This document shows, one piece after another, positions 16,791-25,744 of a stretch of 64,000 nt of DNA. The translations under genes and the position numbers were made by a program. A model generated the notes under the pieces. The model did not search any database, was not told the DNA's origin, and saw nothing but the letters and a program-made list of their open reading frames with translations. Within the stretch, counting starts at the first letter, position 1. Each line of letters opens with the position of its first letter. Source of the DNA: Dorea sp. D27 (lineage in GTDB: Bacteria; Bacillota; Clostridia; Lachnospirales; Lachnospiraceae); assembly GCF_001185345.1 (NCBI RefSeq), contig NZ_KQ236745.1:378478-442477 (forward strand), read 5' to 3'.

Positions 16791-17873
16791 ATGAAGAGAT
16801 GGAAAGCTACGTTGGTGACGGTGATGCTGACCAGTTCTTTGATTGCTGTGCCTGTGTTCGCAGAACCGTCGGTAGATGATTTGAAGGCGAACAAGAAGGC
16901 GGCGGAAGAACAAGTCAGTTCATTGCAGAGTCAGCTGACAGACCTGCTGAACAAGCTCGGGCAGCTGGAGGAAGACTTGATTGCCAAAGGGGAGGAAATC
17001 ACAAAGGCAGAAGAGGATCTTAAGGAAGCAGAAGAACTTGAAAAGCAGCAGTATGAGGACATGAAGCTCCGTATCCAGTTCATGTATGAGGAAGGCAATA
17101 CGAGCGCGGTAGAGGCGATTGTAACGTCAGAAGATTTCGGAGACTTGGTCAACAAGGCCGAATATGTACAGAATGTACATGACTATGACCGTGACAAGCT
17201 CCAGGAATATGTGGATACAAAGAAAAAGATTGCAGATTTAAAGACGACTCTGGAGGAAGAAAAGACGAACCTGGAGGGGATGCAGTCTGAGTATGAAAGC
17301 AAAGAAGATGAATTAAACACGACGATTGAGACGAAAAAGTCAGAAATCGCAGATTTTGACGCACAGATACAGGCGGCGGCAGAGGCCGCGGCAGCCGAGG
17401 CTGCCAGACAGCAGGAAGCGGAACGTCAGGCGGCAGCAGACAATAACGGTGGCGGCGGTTCCGGTACAGGTGGTGGCTCCGGCAGTGGAAACGGCGGCGG
17501 AAGCGGTTCCTCGGGTATCGATTATACCGGAACAGGTAATACCGCTACGGCGCAGGCGATAGTCAGCGCAGCGTACAGCCAGCTCGGCGTGCCATATGTA
17601 TGGGGAGGCACGACACCGGGAGTAGGCCTTGACTGTTCAGGACTTACGCAATATTGTCACAGAGTAGCCGGAATCAGTATCGGACGTACATCACAGGTGC
17701 AGGGAGGCGGCGGAAAAGCTGTCAGCAGCCCGCAGCCGGGAGACCTGGTATGTTACGGAACCCATATTGGCATATATATAGGAAATGGACAGATGATTCA
17801 TGCACCACACACAGGGGATGTAGTTAGGGTAGCGAATGTATATGGTTCACCATGGTACAGACGTTACTGGTAA
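16791..17873 (+). CDS. Secreted PcsB-like coiled-coil NlpC/P60 hydrolase, copy 1
   Basis: 360 residues from ATG 16791 (AAGGATG upstream; the ATG at 16782 overlaps the ribosome site). A signal peptide of about 25 residues ends at VFAEP. A long coiled coil (about 30-200), with the MYEEGNTSAVEAIVTSEDFGDLVNKAEYVQ hinge, resembles the PcsB/CwlO N-domain that is activated by FtsEX. A Gly/Ser linker (about 215-245) leads to the NlpC/P60 domain: Cys in GVGLDCSGLTQY, His in THIGIYIG and His in MIHAPHTG complete the triad. It cleaves peptidoglycan stem peptides. Catalytic domain type is the same as copy 3. Confidence 0.93.
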   Translation: MKRWKATLVTVMLTSSLIAVPVFAEPSVDDLKANKKAAEEQVSSLQSQLTDLLNKLGQLEEDLIAKGEEITKAEEDLKEAEELEKQQYEDMKLRIQFMYEEGNTSAVEAIVTSEDFGDLVNKAEYVQNVHDYDRDKLQEYVDTKKKIADLKTTLEEEKTNLEGMQSEYESKEDELNTTIETKKSEIADFDAQIQAAAEAAAAEAARQQEAERQAAADNNGGGGSGTGGGSGSGNGGGSGSSGIDYTGTGNTATAQAIVSAAYSQLGVPYVWGGTTPGVGLDCSGLTQYCHRVAGISIGRTSQVQGGGGKAVSSPQPGDLVCYGTHIGIYIGNGQMIHAPHTGDVVRVANVYGSPWYRRYW

Positions 17874-17902
17874 GGGGAAATACTTAGACTAAGGAGAGAC
17901 TT

Positions 17903-18982
17903 ATGAGGAAACTGTGTAAAGTGTGTACTATTTCATTATTGGCGGGGGCGTTGGTTGTAACGCCCGTGTTCGCAGAACCGTCGGTAGACGATTTGGAGAA
18001 CAGCAAGGCGGCAGCCGAGAGCGAGGTCAATTCCCTGCAGAGCGAATTGTCCGCTACGTTAGCCAAGATTACGTCACTGGAAGCGGAACTGGAAGAAAAG
18101 ACGGAAGCGGTAGTGAAGACGAACGAAGAGCTGGAAGAAGCGGCCTATCAGGAACGTCAGCAGTACAGCGACATGAAGCTACGTATCCAGTATATGTATG
18201 AAGAAGGGGACGGCAGCGTTGTAGAGACACTATTATCTGCGAAGAGCTTTTCCGATTTGGTTAACAAAGCGGAATACGTGCAGAATGTGCACAGTTATGA
18301 TAAGCAAAAACTCGAAGAATATATTAAGACAAAAGAAAAAGTTGAGACGTTGAAGAACAGCCTGGACACGGAAGTTGAAAATATGCAGTCCAAACAGGCC
18401 GCTCTGGAGGAGGAGAAAGTATCTTTAAGCAGCACGATTTCTTCCAAGCAGTCTCAGATCGCACAGCTGGACCAGAGCATTCAGGATGCGCTGGCGGCAG
18501 CGGTGGAAGAGCAGCAGGCAGCAGGAGAAGCAGGCGGACAGGATGAGGCAAATGCAAATGGCGCAGGCCAGGGCGGTTCAGAAAACGGGGGCGGTAATGA
18601 TGACAAACAATACGCACCTCCTTCCGGCGGCAACGGCTCAGCAGTCGCCAATTATGCGTGCCAGTTCGTGGGCAACAAATACGTATATGGCGGAAGCAGC
18701 CTGACGAATGGAACCGACTGCTCTGGTTTTACGATGGCGGTATATGCAGCGTTCGGAGTATCTCTTCCTCATAACGACGCCGCGCAGGAAGGCTGTGGCC
18801 GGGCGGTAAGCTATTCGGAGGCTCAGCCCGGAGATTTGATTTTCTACGGCGGGCATGTCGGCATCTACATCGGTGGAGGCAGCATCGTGCATGCTTCAAA
18901 TTCCGCACCTTATCCAGAAGGCGGAATTAAGATCAGCAGCGCTACATACAGACCTATCAAATGTGTCAGAAGAATTTTCTAA
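17903..18982 (+). CDS. Secreted PcsB-like coiled-coil NlpC/P60 hydrolase, copy 2
   Basis: 359 residues, 30 bp after copy 1 and presumably in the same transcript; AGGAGAG precedes the ATG. Signal peptide to about VFAEP, coiled coil with MYEEGDGSVVETLLSAKSFSDLVNKAEYVQ, linker rich in Gly/Asn, then the NlpC/P60 domain with Cys in TNGTDCSGF, His in GGHVGIYIG and His in VHASN. The SSLTNGxDCSGF and ASNSxPYPxGGIKISS signatures are shared with copy 4 but not with copies 1 and 3. A rho-independent terminator follows. Confidence 0.93.
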   Translation: MRKLCKVCTISLLAGALVVTPVFAEPSVDDLENSKAAAESEVNSLQSELSATLAKITSLEAELEEKTEAVVKTNEELEEAAYQERQQYSDMKLRIQYMYEEGDGSVVETLLSAKSFSDLVNKAEYVQNVHSYDKQKLEEYIKTKEKVETLKNSLDTEVENMQSKQAALEEEKVSLSSTISSKQSQIAQLDQSIQDALAAAVEEQQAAGEAGGQDEANANGAGQGGSENGGGNDDKQYAPPSGGNGSAVANYACQFVGNKYVYGGSSLTNGTDCSGFTMAVYAAFGVSLPHNDAAQEGCGRAVSYSEAQPGDLIFYGGHVGIYIGGGSIVHASNSAPYPEGGIKISSATYRPIKCVRRIF

Positions 18983-18991
18983 TAAAATCAG

Positions 18992-19019
18992 CGGACCGGT
19001 CCCGACCGGTCCGTTTTTT
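18992..19019 (+). terminator. Intrinsic terminator after NlpC/P60 copy 2
   Basis: CGGACCGGT and ACCGGTCCG pair around a CCCG loop, followed by TTTTTT. Confidence 0.92.
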
Positions 19020-19074
19020 GTACCGGAACTTTTACCTGTTCTATAATTTACCTGTCGCATTTTACAGAAAAATG

Positions 19075-19103
19075 TTGAATCCGGTAACAATATATAGTAT
19101 CCT
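19075..19103 (+). promoter_or_regulatory. Promoter for NlpC/P60 copy 3
   Basis: TTGAAT, 17 bases, TATCCT, leaving a 118-bp leader before ATG 19222. No riboswitch class was recognised in the leader. Confidence 0.55.
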
Positions 19104-19221
19104 TTACATGTATATATGAAATTTTAGCCAGGCATATCTCGAAGAGCGCCAGCGGTGCAGCAGGTATGCGGCATGGAACACACGCAGAATAAAAAGAACA
19201 ATTTACAGGAAAGGTGAAAAT

Positions 19222-20307
19222 ATGAAGAATAGACTGACCCAGGCTGTCATAGCAGCTTCCGTGGCGAGCGTGCTCATCGCGACTCCAGTATTTGCAGAGC
19301 CGTCAGTGGAGGATTTGAAGAAGAATAAAGCGGCAGCCGAGAGCGAAGTCGGTTCCCTTCAGGAGGAACTGACAGAACTCGTGTCCAAGATCAGCCAGCT
19401 GGAAAGTGATTTGATAGAGAAGGGTGAAGAGATTACAAAGGCGGAAGATGATTTAAAAGAAGCCCAGAAGCAGGAAGAAGAGCAATATGAAGACATGAAG
19501 CTCCGCATCAAATTCATGTATGAGGAGGGAGACACGAGCTTTGTAGAGACGCTTGTATCCGCTAAGAACTTTTCGGATCTTGTCAACAAGGCGGAATATG
19601 TCCAGAATGTACATACATATGACCGGCAGATGCTTACAGCGTATGTGGAGACGAAGCAGAAGGTAGCAGACCTTAAGGATACGCTGGAAGATGAGATGGC
19701 CAGCATGGAGAGCATGCAGCAGCAGTTCGAGTCGGACAAGGACAGCCTTGACGTGACACTTGAGAGCAAGCAGGCAGAGATTGCCAACCTCGACGGAGAG
19801 ATACAGGCGGCGGTTGAAAAAGCTGCGGAAGAACGTAGGAAAGAGGAAGAGGAAAGACAGCAGCAGGCACGGCAGCAGGAGACGGCACAGGCTCCGTCGG
19901 GCAATGCAGGTTCAGGAAGCACCGGAGGCGGCAGTACGCCTTCCGCTCCTCAGCCGTCCTATCAGGGACAAGGAGATACGTCTGTCGCACAAGCGATAGT
20001 GAGCGCTGCTTATTCACAGCTCGGCGTTCCGTACAAGTGGGGAGGAACGACACCAGGAGTCGGGCTTGACTGCTCGGGGCTCGTCCAGTATGCCCACCGC
20101 GTGGCAGGGATATCGATTCCGAGAAACTCTGAGGCGCAATATGCCGCCGGAAAGAAAGTATCCAATCCACAGCCGGGAGATATCGCCTGGAAGCCCGGGC
20201 ATGTAGGTGTCTATATCGGCAATGGCAAGATGATTGAGGCGCAGCAGACCGGTACGAATATTATGGTCAGCAATGTAAGAGCAGTAGGATATGCAAGATA
20301 CTGGTAG
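19222..20307 (+). CDS. Secreted PcsB-like NlpC/P60 hydrolase, copy 3 (third active-site residue Glu)
   Basis: 361 residues; AGGAAAGG precedes the ATG. Signal peptide ends near VFAEP; coiled coil to about 215 with MYEEGDTSFVETLVSAKNFSDLVNKAEYVQ; Gln/Pro/Ser linker; NlpC/P60 domain with Cys284 in GVGLDCSGL and His327 in PGHVGVYIG. At the position of the third triad residue it has Glu339 (MIEAQQTG) where copy 1 has His (MIHAPHTG). The third residue is normally His, Asn or Gln, so activity may be changed. Otherwise close to copy 1. Confidence 0.92.
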   Translation: MKNRLTQAVIAASVASVLIATPVFAEPSVEDLKKNKAAAESEVGSLQEELTELVSKISQLESDLIEKGEEITKAEDDLKEAQKQEEEQYEDMKLRIKFMYEEGDTSFVETLVSAKNFSDLVNKAEYVQNVHTYDRQMLTAYVETKQKVADLKDTLEDEMASMESMQQQFESDKDSLDVTLESKQAEIANLDGEIQAAVEKAAEERRKEEEERQQQARQQETAQAPSGNAGSGSTGGGSTPSAPQPSYQGQGDTSVAQAIVSAAYSQLGVPYKWGGTTPGVGLDCSGLVQYAHRVAGISIPRNSEAQYAAGKKVSNPQPGDIAWKPGHVGVYIGNGKMIEAQQTGTNIMVSNVRAVGYARYW

Positions 20308-20335
20308 GAAAAAACTGGCAATTTATGTAAATATC

Positions 20336-20364
20336 TTGAAAAAAATAGAAAAATGTAGTATTCT
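20336..20364 (+). promoter_or_regulatory. Promoter for NlpC/P60 copy 4
   Basis: TTGAAA, 17 bases, TATTCT. The 87-bp leader holds a small hairpin CGGCAGAA/TTCTGCCG at 20398-20422. Confidence 0.6.
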
Positions 20365-20451
20365 GACCTTAGATATGCGGGGGCGTATGAGAGAACGCGG
20401 CAGAAGATATGAATTTCTGCCGTCCAATGATTAATAAGGATGGGTGAGAAT

Positions 20452-21699
20452 ATGAAAAAACGTTTAGGACAGGCACTCATCACTACTTTAGTGATGAGTT
20501 CTTTAATTGTAGCTCCTGTAATGGCAGCGCCTGACGGCGTTGAGGACCTGGAAGGTCAGAAGCAGGCAGTGGAAGCCCAGGCTGAGGGTGTCAATGCCAG
20601 GCTGGTCAGCCTACTCGTACAGTTTGACGCCTTGAAGCAGGATATGGCTGGGCAGAAAGAACGTATCGCGCAGGCTGAGAGTGATTATAAGGAAGCCAGC
20701 GAAAAGGAGCAGGAACAGTATGAGGCGATGAAGCTTCGCATCCAGTACATGTATGAACAGGGCGATACGAGCTTTCTCGAGACAGTCGTGTCTGCCAAGA
20801 GCTATTCCGATCTGGTCAATAAGGCGGAATACGTGCAGAAAGTACATTCCTACGATAGAAAGATGCTCAAGGAATATGTGGATACGAAAAATGAGGTCGC
20901 GTCGCTGAAAGAGGAACTGGAGTCCGGTGAAGCTGAGATGGAGGCTATGGCGGAAGACCTGAGCAGCCAGCAGACGAGTCTGGAAAGTACACTGTCCAGT
21001 ATGAGAAGCCAGATAGCCGATTTTGACACACAGCTGGCCGCTGCAAAGGAAGAAGCTGCCGAGCAGCTCGGAGAGTTGACGGAAGATACGGAAAACATGA
21101 CGGCGGCTATCGAAGAAGGCGGCTCCGATGAAACGGCAGACGGCAGCAGCAAGCCGTCATCCGGAGGGAATACAAACAACGCCGGCACAGGCGGAACGTC
21201 GAAGCCGTCCGGCAATGCGAATAACAATACGAGCAAACCTACAAACAACAATAACACCAGCAAGCCCTCGAATAATAACAGTAATACGAACAAGCCGTCC
21301 AATAATAACGGCGGCAACAGTACGAATAAGCCAAGCAACGCGTCTCTCGGACAGCAGATCGCGTCAAAAGCATGTACATATGTAGGCAATCCTTATGTCT
21401 ACGGGGGCACGAGCCTGACAAACGGAGCTGACTGTTCCGGCTTTGTACAATCGGTACACAAGCTGTTCGGCATCTCGACACCGAGGGATTCGTGGGGACA
21501 GCTCGCCGGAGGGAAAGCAGTAGCATATTCTAATATACTTCCAGGCGATGTCATCGTGTACAGCGACCATGTCGCGATATACATAGGGGGCAACCAGATT
21601 GTCCACGCATCCAACAGCAAGCCATATCCGGCCGGCGGAATCAAGATCAGCAGCCCGGCGAACTACAGGACCGTCCTCGGTGTCAGACGTTACTGGTAA
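20452..21699 (+). CDS. Secreted PcsB-like coiled-coil NlpC/P60 hydrolase, copy 4
   Basis: 415 residues from ATG 20452; the ATG at 20440 is in frame but AAGGATGG fits 20452. The signal peptide ends near VMAAP. The coiled coil carries MYEQGDTSFLETVVSAKSYSDLVNKAEYVQ. The linker is unusually long (about 225-305) and made of Asn/Thr/Lys/Pro/Ser repeats of the SKPxNNN type, likely spanning the wall. The NlpC/P60 domain has Cys in TNGADCSGF, His in SDHVAIYIG and His in VHASN. Catalytic domain type as in copy 2. Confidence 0.93.
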   Translation: MKKRLGQALITTLVMSSLIVAPVMAAPDGVEDLEGQKQAVEAQAEGVNARLVSLLVQFDALKQDMAGQKERIAQAESDYKEASEKEQEQYEAMKLRIQYMYEQGDTSFLETVVSAKSYSDLVNKAEYVQKVHSYDRKMLKEYVDTKNEVASLKEELESGEAEMEAMAEDLSSQQTSLESTLSSMRSQIADFDTQLAAAKEEAAEQLGELTEDTENMTAAIEEGGSDETADGSSKPSSGGNTNNAGTGGTSKPSGNANNNTSKPTNNNNTSKPSNNNSNTNKPSNNNGGNSTNKPSNASLGQQIASKACTYVGNPYVYGGTSLTNGADCSGFVQSVHKLFGISTPRDSWGQLAGGKAVAYSNILPGDVIVYSDHVAIYIGGNQIVHASNSKPYPAGGIKISSPANYRTVLGVRRYW

Positions 21700-21747
21700 T
21701 CGGGAAGAGCGGGACGGATATCCATATCATCAGAAAATGTAGAATCG

Positions 21748-21789
21748 AGCCTGTAAATGCAAGAAAACCCTTGCATTTACAGGCTTTTT
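21748..21789 (+). terminator. Intrinsic terminator after NlpC/P60 copy 4
   Basis: Sixteen-base perfect arms (AGCCTGTAAATGCAAG at 21748-21763, partner at 21770-21785) and a TTTTTG tail. Confidence 0.92.
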
Positions 21790-21799
21790 GTGGTAATAT
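21771..21799 (+). promoter_or_regulatory. Promoter for rpsB-tsf, overlapping the upstream terminator
   Basis: TTGCAT at 21771-21776, 17 bases, TAATAT at 21794-21799. The -35 box lies within the 3' arm of the preceding terminator hairpin. The leader before rpsB is about 110 bp. Confidence 0.55.
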
Positions 21800-21915
21800 A
21801 CAACAGTCGCAAAAAAACACGCATATGGTTGTCTGTATCGGTGCCTAAGCTCAGATGAGACGGTCTTACAGAAAAGAAGTATGCGGAAGAATGAAAACCA
21901 AATGGAGGAAAAGAC

Positions 21916-22665
21916 ATGAGTGTTATATCAATGAAACAACTTTTAGAAGCAGGTGTCCACTTTGGACATCAGACAAGAAGATGGAACCCTAAGATGGCTC
22001 CATACATCTACACAGAGAGAAACGGTATCTATATTATCGATTTACAGAAGTCTGTAGGCAAAGTAGATGAAGCTTACCAGGCAATCTCTGATATCGCGGC
22101 TGAAGGCGGATCCATCCTGTTCGTAGGTACGAAGAAGCAGGCGCAGGACGCTATCAAGACGGAATCTGAACGTTGTGGAATGTTTTATGTAAATGAAAGA
22201 TGGCTCGGCGGCATGCTCACGAACTTCAAGACGATCAAGAGCAGAATCAACCGCTTAAAAGAAATCGAAAGAATGTCAGAAGACGGTACTTTTGATGTGC
22301 TGCCTAAGAAAGAAGTTATCCAGCTGAAGAAAGAGTGGGAGAAGCTTGAGAAGAACCTTGGCGGTATCAAAGAGATGAAGAAAGCGCCGGATGCAATCTT
22401 TGTAGTCGACCCTAAGAAAGAAAGAATCTGTGTACAGGAAGCACATACGCTTGGCATTCCGCTTATCGGAATCGCTGATACGAACTGCGACCCGGAAGAG
22501 CTGGATTATGTGATTCCAGGAAATGATGATGCTATCCGTGCAGTTAAATTAATCGTTTCCAAGATGGCGGATGCTGTTATCGAAGCTAACCAGGGAGCAA
22601 CCGGATACGAAGAAGAATACGTAGAAGGCGAAGACGCTTACGAGGAATCAGCAGAAGCAAACTAA
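21916..22665 (+). CDS. rpsB: 30S ribosomal protein S2
   Basis: 249 residues matching S2 along the whole length: [22 protein letters not shown] at the start, [15 protein letters not shown] near 94 and [30 protein letters not shown] near 190. The tail is acidic ([18 protein letters not shown]). It binds the 30S body late in assembly. GGAGG precedes the ATG. Followed by tsf in the standard bacterial order. Confidence 0.99.
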   Translation: MSVISMKQLLEAGVHFGHQTRRWNPKMAPYIYTERNGIYIIDLQKSVGKVDEAYQAISDIAAEGGSILFVGTKKQAQDAIKTESERCGMFYVNERWLGGMLTNFKTIKSRINRLKEIERMSEDGTFDVLPKKEVIQLKKEWEKLEKNLGGIKEMKKAPDAIFVVDPKKERICVQEAHTLGIPLIGIADTNCDPEELDYVIPGNDDAIRAVKLIVSKMADAVIEANQGATGYEEEYVEGEDAYEESAEAN

Positions 22666-22715
22666 TTCAGAGGAAGGGAACTTCCTGATTATAATTGTAG
22701 ATGGAGGACGATAAG

Positions 22716-23636
22716 ATGGCAATTACAGCTAGTATGGTAAAAGAGTTAAGAGAGATGACAGGCGCAGGTATGATGGACTGCAAAAAGGCTCTTAACGAGA
22801 CAGACGGCAATATGGATGAAGCAGTAGAATACCTGAGGAAGAACGGACAGGCCAAAGCAGAGAAGAAGGCTGGACGTATCGCAGCAGAAGGTCTTGTCAT
22901 GGCTGAGGTAAAAGATGATAAGACAGCGGCAATCGTAGAGGTGAACTCCGAGACAGACTTCGTGGCAAAGAATGCCGAGTTCCAGGGATTCGTCAAAGCG
23001 GTGACAGAACAGGCAGTCGGCACGGACGCGGCTGATATGGATGCATTTATGGCTGAGGCATGGAAGGAAGATACTTCTAAGACGGTGAAAGATGCCCTCA
23101 CAGAAAAAATCTCTGTTATAGGTGAAAACCTGAACATCAGAAGATTTGAAAAAGTAGTGACGGACGGATGTGTCGTATCCTACATCCATGGTGGCGGACG
23201 TATCGGTGTTCTTGTAGAAGCAGATACAGATGTTGTCAACGACGATATCAGAACATGCCTGAAGAACGTGGCTATGCAGGTTGCTGCAATGTCTCCGAAG
23301 TATACGTCTCGTGAGGAAGTGTCACAGGAATATATCGACCATGAAAAAGAGATTCTGCTTGCCCAGGCTAAAGTAGAGAATCCTGACAAGCCGGACAACA
23401 TTATCGAGAAGATGATCATCGGACGTCTCAACAAGGAGATGAAAGAAATCTGCCTGCTTGACCAGGTATATGTACAGGACAGCGACCTGACAGTTGCCAA
23501 GTATGTAGAGAAGGTTGCTAAAGAAGCTGGTGCGAATATGTCAGTGAAGAGATTCATCCGTTTTGAGACCGGAGAAGGACTTGAAAAGAAGAACGAAGAC
23601 TTCGCGGCTGAAGTAGCGGCACAGATGGGAAACTAA
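22716..23636 (+). CDS. tsf: Elongation factor Ts
   Basis: 306 residues from ATG 22716 with GGAGG at 22703-22707; the ATG at 22701 contains that site and is rejected. The N-terminal LREMTGAGMMDCKKAL and the core EVNSETDFVAKN are the EF-Ts signatures; the latter inserts into EF-Tu to displace GDP. Length is normal. A hairpin terminator follows 50 bp downstream. Confidence 0.99.
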   Translation: MAITASMVKELREMTGAGMMDCKKALNETDGNMDEAVEYLRKNGQAKAEKKAGRIAAEGLVMAEVKDDKTAAIVEVNSETDFVAKNAEFQGFVKAVTEQAVGTDAADMDAFMAEAWKEDTSKTVKDALTEKISVIGENLNIRRFEKVVTDGCVVSYIHGGGRIGVLVEADTDVVNDDIRTCLKNVAMQVAAMSPKYTSREEVSQEYIDHEKEILLAQAKVENPDKPDNIIEKMIIGRLNKEMKEICLLDQVYVQDSDLTVAKYVEKVAKEAGANMSVKRFIRFETGEGLEKKNEDFAAEVAAQMGN

Positions 23637-23686
23637 TTTCTCAATCGCAATAATGGTAGAATGCTAGTTGAAAACGTATGAATGTC

Positions 23687-23722
23687 GAGGGTATATTGCG
23701 AAAGTGATATGCCCTCAATTTT
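23687..23722 (+). terminator. Terminator of rpsB-tsf
   Basis: GAGGGTATA pairs with TATGCCCTC (one G-U pair) around a 12-base loop, followed by AATTTTAT. Confidence 0.75.
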
Positions 23723-23750
23723 ATCAGGCGATTTGTAATAGGAGGAAAAT

Positions 23751-24857
23751 ATGAGGAATCACTATATCCGCCTGTGTGTTGCAGGCTTGTTGACATTATC
23801 TGTATTAGCCGGGTGTGCAAAAGGTCAGGAAGATAAAAAAGGACAGAGCGGGCCTGCATACTGTACGGATAAGGAGATTCTTTCGATGCTGAAGAATGAT
23901 GGCACGCCGGAATTTGTGCTCGATGGCGTCTATTATGAACTTCCGGCCAGTGTAGGTGACTTTACCGGGCAGGGGTGGGATATGTCACTGGAACGATATG
24001 AGGGCGGAGAAGTTATGCTGCAGCCCGGAGAGAGTATCGACGTTACTTTTTCAAAAGAAGAACGAAAAATGAATGCCGTTGTTGTTAACCAGACAGTGGA
24101 CCTGCTGGAAGCGGGGGATGAATGCCAGGTAATCCAGGTCGAGGCATACGCTTCTTCAGACACGTCCTCTTCTGATTTTTTCGTGACCGAGCAGGGAATC
24201 TGCCTGAACACTCCTGAGAAAGATGCTGAGAAGCTGTTGAGTAAAAAGGATGGATATGAACATGAAAATGGAAGTGATACCTATATCCTGACGATGGAAG
24301 AACAAGACAGACCTGTAGATTATCTTACGTTTTCCAACAGCCAGGGATTTGCGCGGATAAAGATTGCGTCTGCAGACAGGTTTACATATACGAGCTATAT
24401 TCCAACAGAAGAAAAGAAACAGGAAGCAGCCGCAAAGATTACTGAAGTAAAAGAGAATGCAGAGGAAAGCATGAAGCCTTATGCCAAGGACTACGATAAG
24501 CTGGTGAAGGACCTGGAATCTACGACGGCCGGTTTTCACAGTAAAGGTGCGGTGCAGGGCAAAGCTTCGGGCATAAGGGAAAATATGATAAACATACAGA
24601 TGGAAAGTGAAGCTTCTTTCTACATGGCAGAAGATGAATCAGGACAGATCTACTATATCTACGAAGGATATACAGATACGAAAGACGCAGCCATCAAGCT
24701 TCCGCAGATGCAGGCCGGCGAGAAGATTGAACTCTGGGGCAGTGCCACCAATATCATGGAATTAGAAGATGGCAGCAGGTTCCCGGTCATCATGCCGAAG
24801 ATCATCGAAAAGGATGGTCAACAGATATACTTATCAGAAGAGCTGCAGTTGAAATAA
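23751..24857 (+). CDS. Lipoprotein of unknown function
   Basis: 368 residues. The signal peptide ends in a lipobox, LSVLAGCAKG, so Cys23 or so is lipidated and the protein sits on the outer face of the membrane. The rest is hydrophilic, with a middle region of possible beta strands (about 60-170) and a C-terminal part from about 260 (KGAVQGKASGIRENMINIQMES) that might be a small OB-like barrel. No known motif was recognised. AGGAGGAAAAT precedes the ATG. It is a single gene between terminators; the next operon encodes a two-component system, but no link is evident. Confidence 0.75.
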   Translation: MRNHYIRLCVAGLLTLSVLAGCAKGQEDKKGQSGPAYCTDKEILSMLKNDGTPEFVLDGVYYELPASVGDFTGQGWDMSLERYEGGEVMLQPGESIDVTFSKEERKMNAVVVNQTVDLLEAGDECQVIQVEAYASSDTSSSDFFVTEQGICLNTPEKDAEKLLSKKDGYEHENGSDTYILTMEEQDRPVDYLTFSNSQGFARIKIASADRFTYTSYIPTEEKKQEAAAKITEVKENAEESMKPYAKDYDKLVKDLESTTAGFHSKGAVQGKASGIRENMINIQMESEASFYMAEDESGQIYYIYEGYTDTKDAAIKLPQMQAGEKIELWGSATNIMELEDGSRFPVIMPKIIEKDGQQIYLSEELQLK

Positions 24858-24860
24858 TCA

Positions 24861-24942
24861 AGGAAACCAGGAAAGAGCCGGAACGGGGGAAGATGTTGTC
24901 TTACGAGACATCTTCCTTCCCCGTTCCGGCTCTTTCTGTTCC
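24861..24942 (+). repeat. Long hairpin (GCCGGAACGGGG…AAGATGT), terminator position
   Basis: Arms of roughly 35 bases with small bulges surround an 11-base loop (24897-24907). The tip is GATGT-N11-ACATC, the same as in the hairpin at 48393-48463. It follows the lipoprotein stop by few bases and may terminate it, though no clear T-run follows. Confidence 0.75.
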
Positions 24943-24965
24943 TGTGATACGGATATGGACGCTGC

Positions 24966-24994
24966 TTGTGTATCCCGCTCTGCTATTATATAAT
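24966..24994 (+). promoter_or_regulatory. Promoter for the two-component/ABC operon
   Basis: TTGTGT, 17 bases, TATAAT, ending 42 bp before ATG 25037. Confidence 0.6.
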
Positions 24995-25036
24995 ATAACC
25001 GTCGGATTAAGAAAAATTGTAAAAAAGGAAAATAAA

Positions 25037-25705
25037 ATGACGATAGGAATCATAGAAGATGACAGGCTGCTGAACAAGGCTCTGGATATTGCCTTGAAAA
25101 AAGAAGGATATGAGACGCTGCAGGCTTATACGTGTAAGGAGGCAAGAGCGGTCGCGGCGGACGAAAAGACAGCGCTGCTCATATTGGATATCGGCCTTCC
25201 GGACGGCAGCGGGATAGGACTTTTTAAAGACATCTCAAAGGGAAGGAAATTACCGGCCATCTTCCTGACGGCAAGGGATGAAGAGGCAGACATGCTGGCG
25301 GCCTTTGATGCAGGCGCGGATGATTATGTGGTGAAGCCGTTTCCGATGAAAGTGCTCTTAAGACGGATTGAGGCGGTGACGCGTCGATGCGGCGGTCAGG
25401 AGAGAGTGCTTTCCTGCCGCGGATTAAGGCTGCATCCGGGTAAGAAGAAGGTCTGGGTTGGAGAAGAGGAAGTCCATCTAACGCCAAAGGAGTACCGCCT
25501 TCTGGAATTTATGATGGAGAATGAGGGACAGGTGCTGACGAAGGACAGTGTACTGGAGCATATCTGGGACATCGACGGACAATTTGTCGGTGAGAATACG
25601 GTCAGCGTCACCGTGAACCGGCTGAGAAAGAAGATTGAACCAAAAGAACGACGGGAGAAGTACATAGAGAATGTGTTCGGCATAGGGTACAGGTTTGGTA
25701 AATGA
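25037..25705 (+). CDS. OmpR/PhoB-family response regulator
   Basis: 222 residues from ATG 25037 (AAGGA upstream); the longer frame from 24893 runs through the promoter and is rejected. Receiver domain with acidic pocket IIEDD, phospho-acceptor Asp near 51 in LILDIGLPDGSG, Thr in FLTARDEE and Lys in YVVKPF. The winged-helix DNA-binding domain follows from about 125 with LTPKEYRLLEFMMENEGQVLTKDSVLEHIW and VSVTVNRLRKKIE. The partner kinase is 39 bp downstream and the exporter it should control follows. Confidence 0.95.
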   Translation: MTIGIIEDDRLLNKALDIALKKEGYETLQAYTCKEARAVAADEKTALLILDIGLPDGSGIGLFKDISKGRKLPAIFLTARDEEADMLAAFDAGADDYVVKPFPMKVLLRRIEAVTRRCGGQERVLSCRGLRLHPGKKKVWVGEEEVHLTPKEYRLLEFMMENEGQVLTKDSVLEHIWDIDGQFVGENTVSVTVNRLRKKIEPKERREKYIENVFGIGYRFGK

Positions 25706-25744
25706 CAGAGCAAGGTACAAAGGAAAGGGACAGACGGGAAGCAC

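Noticed and set aside
16572-20452. c-di-AMP (ydaO) riboswitch before the NlpC/P60 genes
   Set aside because: The leaders of 77 to 118 bp are too short and show none of the conserved blocks.
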